Shown here in pieces: positions 1-6,249 of a stretch of 20,023 bases of DNA. The position numbers and the translations under genes are program-made. Within the stretch, counting starts at the first letter, position 1; each line of letters begins with the position of its first letter. This DNA is from CALHVX01 sp038757945 (lineage in GTDB: Bacteria; Pseudomonadota; Gammaproteobacteria; Pseudomonadales; Azotimanducaceae), in the NCBI GenBank assembly GCA_038757945.1, contig JBCDGJ010000086.1, forward strand, positions 1-20,023, read 5' to 3'. The notes below the pieces were generated by a model. That model saw only the letters and a program-made list of their open reading frames with translations. It did not search any database and was not told the origin of the DNA.

Positions 1-291
1 CCGTTCGCGCCCCTGTGGATCGCCCTGTTGTGGTTCGGCGTCGCGCTGTCGGTCAACCACAGCCTGTCGCTGCTGCGGGACTATCCGCTCGCCGGAGCGC
101 TCGGCGTTGGTCTCTTTGCTCCGTTTTCCTATCTCGGGGGCGCGAAGCTGGGCGCTGTCACCATTCCGGCGATCGAACCGCTGGTGCTGGTTGGCATGGC
201 GTGGGCACTGCTGTTTCTTTTTCTGCTGACCCGGGCCAAGCGCGAGCAGCTTGCGTTGGCCAGCGCGGCAGCGCCGCTGCAGGCCGGTTGA
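1..291 (+). CDS. DUF2878 family inner-membrane protein (C-terminal part)
   Basis: The reading frame is open from the first base of the window and stops at TGA 289-291, so the N-terminus lies upstream and only about 96 residues are visible. What remains is very hydrophobic, with at least two membrane segments, one around ALGVGLFAPFSYLGGAKLG and one around LVLVGMAWALLFLFLL, followed by a short basic cytoplasmic tail starting TRAKREQ. The pattern NHSLSLLRDYPL...SYLGGAKLGAV is what I associate with DUF2878 membrane proteins, whose biochemical function is unknown. From family knowledge, these genes are often found with photolyase, DUF1365 and cyclopropane-fatty-acid-synthase-like genes in photo-oxidative stress clusters. 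The photolyase 1.4 kb downstream fits that. A 54-bp gap separates it from the histidine kinase on the same strand, so the two may be co-transcribed. The family call is from memory of the sequence pattern. Confidence 0.72.
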   Translation, partial: PFAPLWIALLWFGVALSVNHSLSLLRDYPLAGALGVGLFAPFSYLGGAKLGAVTIPAIEPLVLVGMAWALLFLFLLTRAKREQLALASAAAPLQAG

Positions 292-345
292 CGCCACGAG
301 CGCTTCCCTGACAGCCTGCACGGCATCTGACATTCGAGGTGTGTC

Positions 346-1671
346 GTGGCTGTGACTGACGCAGACCTTCCGAAGCCCGCGGTCCGTAACCAGCGCACCA
401 ACACGAAGATACTGCGTGCGTTCGCTGCACAGCTCGTGCTGGTCAGCCTGGTGACGGTGCTTGCCGTGTTCGTCACCAACTGGATCGTACAGGGGATCCT
501 GACGCGCGAAGCACTGATATCGGAAGCGGAGTACTTCTGGGACCGCTATCGGATCGATCCGAACACCCCGCCACCGAACACGGCGAACCTCACCGGCTAT
601 ATGGGCTCTACCTCGGGCGCCGGCGTTGACGATGGTTTTGTGCCGAGCCCCTTGCTCGAGCTCGGCCCCGGCTATGGCCGCGTCAACCAGCTCGAAGGAC
701 AGCCGCTGGTGCATGTCAGCGACGTCGAGGGCCAGCGCCTGTATCTGGTGTTTGCCGTCGGGCAGGTGTCGGAGCTGGCGTTCTACTACGGCCTGCTGCC
801 CCTGGCGATCGTTCTGCTGCTGATCTATGTGCTCGCTCTGCTGACCTACCGCGCGTCGATCGATGCGATCTCGCCGATGGTTCGACTTGCCAATCACCTC
901 GAAGCCTTCGACTACAGCGACAGCAGCAAGCTCAACCTGGAACCGCTGCGCGAACCCGGCAATACGGAGGTCAATACGCTGATCGATGCGGTCACGCACT
1001 TTGCCGGGCGGTTCGAGGCCGCGATCGAGCGGGAGAAGATGTTTGCGCGTGATGCCAGCCATGAGCTGCGTACCCCCGTTGCCGTGTTCAAGGGGTCGCT
1101 CGATCTGCTGCAGCAGAACAAAGACCGGCCGAAGTACGAGCTCGATGCGCTTGCCCGCATGCGGAAGACCGCCGACAACATGCAATCGCTGCTGCAGACG
1201 CTGTTGCTGCTCGCCCGGGAGGAGTATCCGTCGACCCCGGAGCAGCCGAGCTCGCTCAACGCGGTGGTCAAGCGGGAGCGGGAACGGCTGGCGAGCCTTG
1301 CGGATGCCAAGGGCGTGCGGGTCAGGGTTGATGAGCAGGATCAGACTTTCGTGCCTGCTCCACCGGAGATCATCGAGATTCTGGTGAACAACCTGTTGCG
1401 GAACGCCGTGAACTACTCGCCCGAAGGTAGCGTTGACCTGATCATCGAGAAGGGACGGCTGACGGTCAAAGATTCGGGCGTCGGCATGTCAGAGGACGAG
1501 CTGGCGCGGCTGTTCCAGGCGTTCTACCGGGGCGAAACCGGGCGAGCGACGACGGCCGGCCACGGGCTGGGGCTCGCGATCGTGAAGCGCATTGCGGACG
1601 GCTACGGCTGGCGCCTGGATGTGCGCAGCGAGCTTGGGGTTGGCACCGAGTTTGTCGTGCTGTTCGGCTGA
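346..1671 (+). CDS. Membrane sensor histidine kinase of a two-component system
   Basis: 441 residues from a GTG start with a GAGGTG ribosome site just upstream (336-341). A first membrane segment at about residues 24-52 and a second at about 147-168 enclose a periplasmic sensor region of roughly 95 residues, which has an aromatic/acidic stretch (AEYFWDRYRIDP) and a proline run. A linker (171-230) leads to the dimerisation/phosphoacceptor motif DASHELRTP with His239. The ATPase domain has an N-box (LLRNAVNYS, Asn353), G1 box DSGVGM (376-381) and G2 box GHGLGL (405-410), so all catalytic elements are present. It should autophosphorylate on His239 and pass phosphate to a response regulator. The likely partner is the OmpR-type regulator at 3174-3854, although the two genes face each other with the photolyase in between. 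The stimulus is unknown. The linker is HAMP-like in position, but I could not recognise a clear HAMP sequence. Confidence 0.93.
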   Translation: MAVTDADLPKPAVRNQRTNTKILRAFAAQLVLVSLVTVLAVFVTNWIVQGILTREALISEAEYFWDRYRIDPNTPPPNTANLTGYMGSTSGAGVDDGFVPSPLLELGPGYGRVNQLEGQPLVHVSDVEGQRLYLVFAVGQVSELAFYYGLLPLAIVLLLIYVLALLTYRASIDAISPMVRLANHLEAFDYSDSSKLNLEPLREPGNTEVNTLIDAVTHFAGRFEAAIEREKMFARDASHELRTPVAVFKGSLDLLQQNKDRPKYELDALARMRKTADNMQSLLQTLLLLAREEYPSTPEQPSSLNAVVKRERERLASLADAKGVRVRVDEQDQTFVPAPPEIIEILVNNLLRNAVNYSPEGSVDLIIEKGRLTVKDSGVGMSEDELARLFQAFYRGETGRATTAGHGLGLAIVKRIADGYGWRLDVRSELGVGTEFVVLFG

Positions 1672-1700
1672 AGCGTCTACCGGGAGCGGAACAGCGCTAC

Positions 1701-3161
1701 TCAAAGGCCCTTGAATGCCGCCAGCGCCCGTTCCCGGGCCTGCTTGTGATCAACGATGGGCGTCGGGTAACCGGCCGGCGGTGCCGCAGCTGACCAGGGC
1801 TCGAAGAACTGTTTTTTGCGCCGGCCTTCGAGCAGGGGCGCCAGTGCGTCCAGCTCCGGCACCCAGGTGCGGATGAAGGTGCCTTGCGGGTCGAACCGCT
1901 CCGCCTGCGTGGTCGGGTTGAAGATGCGGAAGTAAGGCACCGCGTCGGTCCCGGTGGATGCCGACCACTGCCAGCCGCCGTTGTTGGCTGCAAAGTCGCC
2001 GTCGACCAGCCGTTCCATGAAGTAGCGTTCCCCGCGGCGCCAGTCCAGCAGCAGGTGTTTGCTCAAGAACATCGCACAGATCATGCGCAGACGATTGTGC
2101 ATCCAGCCGGTGCCGTTGAGCTGGCGCATGCCGGCGTCGACCATCGGATAGCCGGTGCGGCCCTCCTGCCAGGCAGCCAGCGCCTCGGGATCGGTACGCC
2201 AGGGTACGTTTTCGGTGTCGGGTTTGAAGGCCCGGTGCTTTGAGACGTGCGGAAAGTGGACGATGACGTGGCGATAGAAATCCCGCCAGACCAGCTCCGT
2301 GATCCAGGTGCTCGGACCATCAGCCCCGTTCAGCAGCCTGCCGTCGTTGGCACTAATGGCCAGAGCAAGGGCGGTGCGCCCGGATAGCGCGCCTATCGAT
2401 AGATAGGGCGACAGAGCGCTGGTACCAGGCTCCGCAGCGAGATCCCGATCCGTCGCATAACCCTCGATGACGCCCTCGGCAAAGTGAGCCAGGCGCCGCT
2501 GCGCCTCCGGAGCTCCCCCCGGCCAGTGCGTGGCAAAGAGGTCGGCGTCGATGCCGTCGAATGCCTGTTTCAGGTTCAGGCAGTTGCTGGTCACCAGCGG
2601 AAGCTCCGGCCACTGCCGGGGCAATCGTGGCTGCTGGGGCTGAGCGGCCGGTTTCGGCAGCGGCGTCCGAGCGCCTTCGTGCAGCTGCGCGGCCCAGCGC
2701 CGTTTGAAGGGGGTAAACACGGTGTAGGGATCGCCGCCGTCTTTCATCACGGCGCCCGGGGGCAGGATCGCCCCCCCTTCGTGCAGCTCAAAGCGCACGC
2801 CGTCGGCGGCGAGCCGGTTGGCGACCGCGGAATCGCGGACCCGCTCGTTCAGCGGAAACTCTTCTATCGCGTGCACGGTGGTTGCACCGATGTGGCTGCA
2901 GAGGCGCGCCAGGAGCTCAGGTGCATCCGCGAAGACCGGCGCGTCGAGCACCAGCAGCGGCACGTTCAGCGTGTCGAGTTCCGCAGCGTGGCTTTCGAGG
3001 CAGCGGCGCAGGAATGCCAGCCGCGGCGGGCCGACGTCGTGCGAGCGCCACTGTTGTCCGGCCCAGAGAAACACGGCGACCGCGGGTCCGGCCGCCAGGG
3101 CAGCAGTCAGCGCGGCATGATCTGTGGTCCGGAGGTCATTCCGGAACCAGACGACGTGCAC
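1701..3161 (-). CDS. phrB: Deoxyribodipyrimidine photo-lyase (class I CPD photolyase)
   Basis: 486 residues, close to the usual 470-490 for bacterial CPD photolyases. It repairs UV-induced cyclobutane pyrimidine dimers using blue light and FADH-. The N-terminal Rossmann-like antenna domain starts with the typical HVVWFRNDLRTTDHAAL. The C-terminal FAD domain shows TSALSPYLSIGALS (247-260), WRDFYRH (292-298), GWMHNRLRM (352-360) and DGDFAANNGGWQWS (387-400). The electron-transfer Trp triad of E. coli PhrB (W306, W359, W382) maps by spacing to W321, W374 and W397, all present, so the enzyme looks intact and photoreducible. The start is GTG, 12 bp after the stop of the response-regulator gene. 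No strong ribosome site is visible, so translation may be coupled. It converges with the histidine kinase, leaving only 29 bp between the stop codons. A cryptochrome-like role is possible but less likely given the canonical active site. Confidence 0.96.
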   Translation of the reverse strand: MHVVWFRNDLRTTDHAALTAALAAGPAVAVFLWAGQQWRSHDVGPPRLAFLRRCLESHAAELDTLNVPLLVLDAPVFADAPELLARLCSHIGATTVHAIEEFPLNERVRDSAVANRLAADGVRFELHEGGAILPPGAVMKDGGDPYTVFTPFKRRWAAQLHEGARTPLPKPAAQPQQPRLPRQWPELPLVTSNCLNLKQAFDGIDADLFATHWPGGAPEAQRRLAHFAEGVIEGYATDRDLAAEPGTSALSPYLSIGALSGRTALALAISANDGRLLNGADGPSTWITELVWRDFYRHVIVHFPHVSKHRAFKPDTENVPWRTDPEALAAWQEGRTGYPMVDAGMRQLNGTGWMHNRLRMICAMFLSKHLLLDWRRGERYFMERLVDGDFAANNGGWQWSASTGTDAVPYFRIFNPTTQAERFDPQGTFIRTWVPELDALAPLLEGRRKKQFFEPWSAAAPPAGYPTPIVDHKQARERALAAFKGL

Positions 3162-3173
3162 CGGGCTGCGGGA

Positions 3174-3854
3174 TCAGGAGTCGAGCAGCCGGTAGCCGCG
3201 CCCCGGCAGAGTCTCGATGAGCTGCGTATCGAACGGTTTGTCGACCACCTGGCGCAGGTTGTACAGGTGGCTGCGCAGCGCGTCGCTGTCGGGGACGTCT
3301 TCGCCCCAGAGCTCTCTCTCGATCGTCTCCCGCGTGACCACCTTCGGGGCCTCGCGCATGAGGATCTTGAGAATGTCGAAGCCGGTGCGTGACAGCTTCA
3401 GCGGCTGCTCGTTGCGTGTCACGGTCAGGGTGTCGACGTCGAGAACGATGGGACCGACCTCGTAGCGCGCGGCAAGGCCGCGTTCGCGCCGGATCAGCGC
3501 TTCGATACGAGCAACGAGCTCCGGCATGTCGAAGGGTTTCACCAGGTAGTCGTCGGCGCCGACGTCGAAGCCCGACAGCTTGTCGTCGAGCTGATCGCGT
3601 GCGGTGAGCATGATAATCGGCGTGGTCAGCCGCTCTTCCTTACGCAGCCGACGGCAGACCTCGATGCCGTCGATGCCGGGTAACATGATGTCCAGCACGA
3701 TGGCATCGAAAGTGGTCTCAGCCACGAGCGCGAGCGCCATGTTGCCGTCCGACGCGTAGTCGACGACATAGTCGTTTGATTCGAGGAATGCGCCTACGGT
3801 AGCCGCGAGTTCCTGATGATCTTCGACGAGAAGGACGGTTGCTTTCGTTGCCAT
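3174..3854 (-). CDS. OmpR/PhoB-family response regulator
   Basis: 226 residues with an ATG start. The receiver domain (about 5-120) has the acidic pair E11-D12, the phosphoacceptor Asp55 in IVLDIMLPG, the conserved Thr84 (MLTARD) and Lys106 (VKPFDMPEL). A winged-helix effector domain (about 130-226) ends with the family pattern RSHLYNLRQVVDKPF...IETLPGRGYRLL. It should bind DNA as a dimer after phosphorylation and control transcription. It lies directly upstream of the photolyase on the same strand with a 12-bp gap, so the two are very likely one transcript. The histidine kinase at 346-1671 is the obvious partner but is transcribed in the opposite direction. Its targets are unknown. The local context suggests a response to light, oxidative or envelope stress. 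Confidence 0.94.
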   Translation of the reverse strand: MATKATVLLVEDHQELAATVGAFLESNDYVVDYASDGNMALALVAETTFDAIVLDIMLPGIDGIEVCRRLRKEERLTTPIIMLTARDQLDDKLSGFDVGADDYLVKPFDMPELVARIEALIRRERGLAARYEVGPIVLDVDTLTVTRNEQPLKLSRTGFDILKILMREAPKVVTRETIERELWGEDVPDSDALRSHLYNLRQVVDKPFDTQLIETLPGRGYRLLDS

Positions 3855-3978
3855 GATGAGATGCCGTCAGTTGAGTGCTTGCAAATTGACCAGTCCGGTG
3901 CAGATCGATGCCTTCGACCCGTGCCCTGGCCGGCTGAACCTGGGTTCTACAGGACGCCAGTCGTTCAGCTGAACACAG

Positions 3979-4008
3979 AGTCTACACAAATCAGTGTTTG
4001 CCGGATCT
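3979..4008 (-). promoter_or_regulatory. Candidate ECF-sigma-like promoter for the regulator-photolyase operon
   Basis: On the minus strand the hexamer AGATCC (4008-4003) is followed by exactly 18 bases and then TAGACT (3984-3979). This resembles the TGATCC-N18-TAA type promoter I recall for RpoE of the ChrR-controlled singlet-oxygen response, matching five of six -35 bases but only partly at -10. It would give a leader of roughly 118 nt before the regulator start codon. A perfect palindrome GTTCAGCTGAAC (3963-3974) lies just downstream, overlapping the expected transcription start, and could be an operator. The match is short and could be chance. Confidence 0.25.
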
Positions 4009-4247
4009 GATCAATCAGCTGTGAACCATTCTCGGCGCATCGTTCGCCAATTGGCCCGCTGGAGCAACAGCTAACAGGCGTATGCGAGTGTGTACGAGGG
4101 GTGTGGGGCTTTACTCTGTGTGCGCGTCCCCGCCGAAGCGGCACGCAGGAGTCAGTAGGCCGGCTGGACGTTGCTCATGGTGCCCGAGGCCGTGCGACGC
4201 CCGGCGAGCGGCAGTGCGTGGCCGGGATTCGGTGCGGGAAAGCCGAC

Positions 4248-4271
4248 CGGTGCTGCCGGGCGGCAGCACCG
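4248..4271 (-). terminator. Hairpin downstream of the small exported protein gene
   Basis: A perfect 10-bp stem, CGGTGCTGCC pairing with GGCAGCACCG, has a 4-base loop. On the minus strand it begins 22 bases after the stop codon of the gene ending at 4293. The following minus-strand sequence has only a short CTTTCCC tract, so the poly-U run is weak. A terminator for the exported-protein gene is the simplest reading. Confidence 0.5.
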
Positions 4272-4292
4272 TGGCTGTTGGATGCCGGGCGC

Positions 4293-4634
4293 TTAGTTGC
4301 CGGCGATGTCCATGCCGTCGATGTAGCTGCCAGGCTCGACGTTCAGCGAGACCATGCGCCGGCCGTTGCGGGTCGTCTCGCAGTTAATGCGTACGTCAGC
4401 GCGCTTGCCGGATTCCCAACGGCTGGCGTTGATGAAGTACTCCTGGCCTTCTGCGCTCTTCTGGATCTGGTAGTCGCGGTCGGCAACGAGGCCACGGCTG
4501 TCTTCGGCGATCAGCTGTACGCAGCGCGCGTAGCCGCGTGATTCGGCGAAGCTTGCGGTACCAGCGGTGGCGGTCATCGTGCCGCCGATCAGGAGTGCGG
4601 CGGTGCCGAGCTTGGCGATGGTTGAAATGGTCAT
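4293..4634 (-). CDS. Small exported protein of unknown function with two cysteines
   Basis: 113 residues from the ATG at 4634, chosen because AAGGG lies upstream and because it yields a clean signal peptide (about residues 1-24, with a Lys8, a hydrophobic core and an ATA-like cleavage region). A further in-frame ATG at 4718 would put an implausible polar extension before the signal peptide. The mature protein of about 88 residues has Cys38 and Cys85, which could form a disulfide in the periplasm, and motifs such as SRGYARCVQL, EYFINASRWESG and RINCETT. I do not recognise a named domain, although the pattern looks like a conserved proteobacterial periplasmic family. It is a single gene on the minus strand, divergent from the LysR regulator and separated from it by a repeat-rich control region, so LysR control is plausible but unproven. 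Confidence 0.8.
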   Translation of the reverse strand: MTISTIAKLGTAALLIGGTMTATAGTASFAESRGYARCVQLIAEDSRGLVADRDYQIQKSAEGQEYFINASRWESGKRADVRINCETTRNGRRMVSLNVEPGSYIDGMDIAGN

Positions 4635-4660
4635 AGCGAAACCCTTTTTCTTTGTCTGAA

Positions 4661-4698
4661 TCGGCTTGGCCGATATTAATCTTGCCCCAGATGTCTGG
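4661..4698 (-). promoter_or_regulatory. Possible -10 box, leader hairpin and palindrome upstream of the exported-protein gene
   Basis: On the minus strand a TAATAT box (4678-4673) could be a -10 element about 40 bases before the ATG at 4634. The -35 region at the expected spacing is poor. Next to it are a 5-bp stem (TCGGC/GCCGA, 4661-4673) and a perfect dyad CCAGA-N2-TCTGG (4687-4698) that could bind a regulator. All of this is inferred from short motifs. Confidence 0.25.
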
Positions 4699-4738
4699 TG
4701 CCTGCGTTCTCTCGACACCCTGTTCTCAACCTTCCTCG

Positions 4739-4851
4739 GGTTACCGCTGGGCAGTGACTTATCGCCGTCAAGGCGCGTTCTGCATCAGTAGTGTTACCAG
4801 GAAGTGTTACCAAAGGTAACGCAAGGGTATTTATCTGGGAATGAAAGTAAC
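4739..4851. promoter_or_regulatory. Cluster of GTTACC/GGTAAC half-sites in the divergent LysR/exported-protein control region
   Basis: GTTACC occurs at 4740-4745, 4793-4798 and 4806-4811. Its complement GGTAAC is at 4815-4820 and a partial AGTAAC at 4845-4850. The two copies at 4793 and 4806 are direct repeats 13 bp apart. The pair at 4806-4820 makes the perfect 15-bp dyad GTTACCAAAGGTAAC, whose core TTACCAAAGGTAA fits the T-N11-A pattern of LysR-type binding sites. The location between a LysR gene and a divergent target candidate is typical for LysR autoregulation. No strong sigma-70 promoter is evident nearby. Confidence 0.55.
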
Positions 4852-4909
4852 GTATAAGCAAGGTCTCAGAATTGTTGGATCGTGTGTGATGTCACGATTC
4901 GCAGGGCTC

Positions 4910-4915
4910 AAGGAG
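4910..4915 (+). promoter_or_regulatory. Ribosome binding site that sets the LysR start
   Basis: AAGGAG lies 7 bases before the ATG at 4923. A TTG at 4917 is in the same frame but only one base from the site, so the ATG is preferred. Confidence 0.75.
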
Positions 4916-4922
4916 CTTGTGT

Positions 4923-5870
4923 ATGCCAAGTGGACAGAACGACGGGCTGGACTGGAACCTCATTCGCACCTTCGTGGCCGTGGCTGGCTCGGGATCGCTC
5001 GCCGGGGCGGCACGATCTCTTGGGTTGGCCCACCCGACCGTTGCCCGGCACGTCCAGCAGCTCGAAGCTCAGCTCGGGCTGATGCTGTTCGACCGCACCA
5101 AGCAGGGCGTCGTGCTGAACGAGGCCGGGGTCCGCCTGGCAGAGCAGGCGACGGCAATGCGGCGCGAAGCGCTGGCTTTCGAGCGGTTGACCGACTCGGT
5201 CCGCGAGAAGCCGCTGCCGCGGATCCGCATTACCATGGCCGAGCTGCTGGTGGAGATCGTGCCGCAGCTTCTGGCCCGCGCCTTCGCCGAGCTGCGGTCC
5301 GAGGAAACGCAGTTTGAACTCTGCATTTCCAATGACGTGGTCAACCTGCTGGAGCGCGATGCTGACATTGCGCTGCGCCACGTCCGGCCGAGCCAGCAGG
5401 AACTGGTGGCCCGGCAGATCGGCAGCCTTGCGATGACCGGCTATGCCACGCGGGACTACCTGGCCCGCTTCGGCCCCGTCACCGAAGAAACGATCGAACG
5501 GCACCAGTTCATCGACGACGCATCAGTCGGCCGCTTCGTTAAAGGGGCCGCCAGCGTTGGTACGGTCATTCCGGAAGATCGCGTCGTGGTGCGGTCTGAT
5601 TCGCTGCAGTCACAACGGTCGGCGATGCTCGCGGGCCTCGGTATCGCCGTGCTGCCGGCGCCCATGGCGGCGACGCTGCCCGACGTCGTGCCCGTGTTTG
5701 CCCGCGGCGAGGCTGCGGTGATGCTCGATGTCTGGCTTGTTGCTCGACGCGAGATGCGCGACAACGCGCAGGTTCGGGCCGTGTTCGACCTGCTCGGAGA
5801 CAACTTCAGCGCACATTGCGCCGAAATCGTTGCGGCTAGTCCACCGCAGGGGGTCGGCGCGACCGTTTGA
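4923..5870 (+). CDS. LysR-family transcriptional regulator
   Basis: 315 residues, the usual length for the family. An N-terminal winged helix-turn-helix (about 9-70) shows the typical DWNLIRTFVAVAGSGSLAGA followed by HPTVARHVQQLEAQLG and LFDR. A periplasmic-binding-protein-like effector domain (about 95-300) follows. The ATG at 4923 is chosen over the TTG at 4917 because of the well-spaced AAGGAG. It is divergent from the small exported protein gene, and the space between holds GTTACC/GGTAAC dyads suited to LysR binding, so autoregulation and control of the neighbour are plausible. The effector ligand cannot be deduced. Its 3' end overlaps the convergent arfB gene by 35 bp. Confidence 0.93.
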   Translation: MPSGQNDGLDWNLIRTFVAVAGSGSLAGAARSLGLAHPTVARHVQQLEAQLGLMLFDRTKQGVVLNEAGVRLAEQATAMRREALAFERLTDSVREKPLPRIRITMAELLVEIVPQLLARAFAELRSEETQFELCISNDVVNLLERDADIALRHVRPSQQELVARQIGSLAMTGYATRDYLARFGPVTEETIERHQFIDDASVGRFVKGAASVGTVIPEDRVVVRSDSLQSQRSAMLAGLGIAVLPAPMAATLPDVVPVFARGEAAVMLDVWLVARREMRDNAQVRAVFDLLGDNFSAHCAEIVAASPPQGVGATV

Positions 5871-6249
5871 GCGCACCCCGCTGTTTCTTCGCGTCCCGCC
5901 GCTTGCGTCGGGCAGCGTTGCTCGGACGGGTTGCGATCCGGTTGCGCGGCGCGATGGCCGCGCGGTCGAGCGCCTCGCCAAGCCGCTCCCAGGCATCCGC
6001 TCGATTCCGTCCCTGGGTGCGGTGACGATCGGCCTGAATCTGCAGGACGTTGTCACCAGCGAGCAGATGGGACTGCTGACGGCGCAGCCGGTCCTTGAGC
6101 TCGGTGGGCAGGTGGGTGCGATCCAGCGCAACGCGCAATTGCACGGCCGTCGCGACCTTGTTGACGTTCTGACCGCCGGGTCCGCCGCTGCGCACGAAGC
6201 GCAGGGTGACGGCTTCCGGAGGAACGTGATCGAGCCACCGGCTGCTCAT
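5836..6249 (-). CDS. arfB: Alternative ribosome-rescue factor ArfB (peptidyl-tRNA hydrolase, class I RF-like)
   Basis: 137 residues, matching the roughly 140 of E. coli ArfB (YaeJ). It has the release-factor catalytic loop RSGGPGGQNVNK (20-31), with the GGQ at 25-27 that hydrolyses peptidyl-tRNA. It ends with a long basic tail (from about residue 100, rich in Arg and Lys), which in ArfB enters the empty mRNA channel of stalled ribosomes. There is no codon-recognition domain, as expected. The ATG at 6249 overlaps the stop of the upstream hydrolase gene by 4 bp, which both fixes the start and implies translational coupling. The 3' end overlaps the LysR gene by 35 bp on the opposite strand. Confidence 0.93.
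   Translation of the reverse strand: MSSRWLDHVPPEAVTLRFVRSGGPGGQNVNKVATAVQLRVALDRTHLPTELKDRLRRQQSHLLAGDNVLQIQADRHRTQGRNRADAWERLGEALDRAAIAPRNRIATRPSNAARRKRRDAKKQRGALKRSRRPPAVD

Larger units (their letters stand above)
3855..4292. other. 438-bp intergenic region with no convincing gene
   Basis: The stretch lies between the response regulator (start codon at 3854, minus strand) and the small exported protein (stop at 4293, minus strand). Short open frames exist on the plus strand, but they lack a ribosome site and protein-like composition. It contains a perfect 12-bp palindrome GTTCAGCTGAAC (3963-3974), a weak ECF-like promoter candidate (3979-4008) and a strong hairpin (4248-4271). The part from about 4020 to 4247 shows nothing I can name. 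A small RNA cannot be excluded. Confidence 0.6.

Noticed and set aside
3855..4292. Possible small genes in the 438-bp gap
   Set aside because: Short frames lack ribosome sites and protein-like composition, and the region is better read as non-coding.
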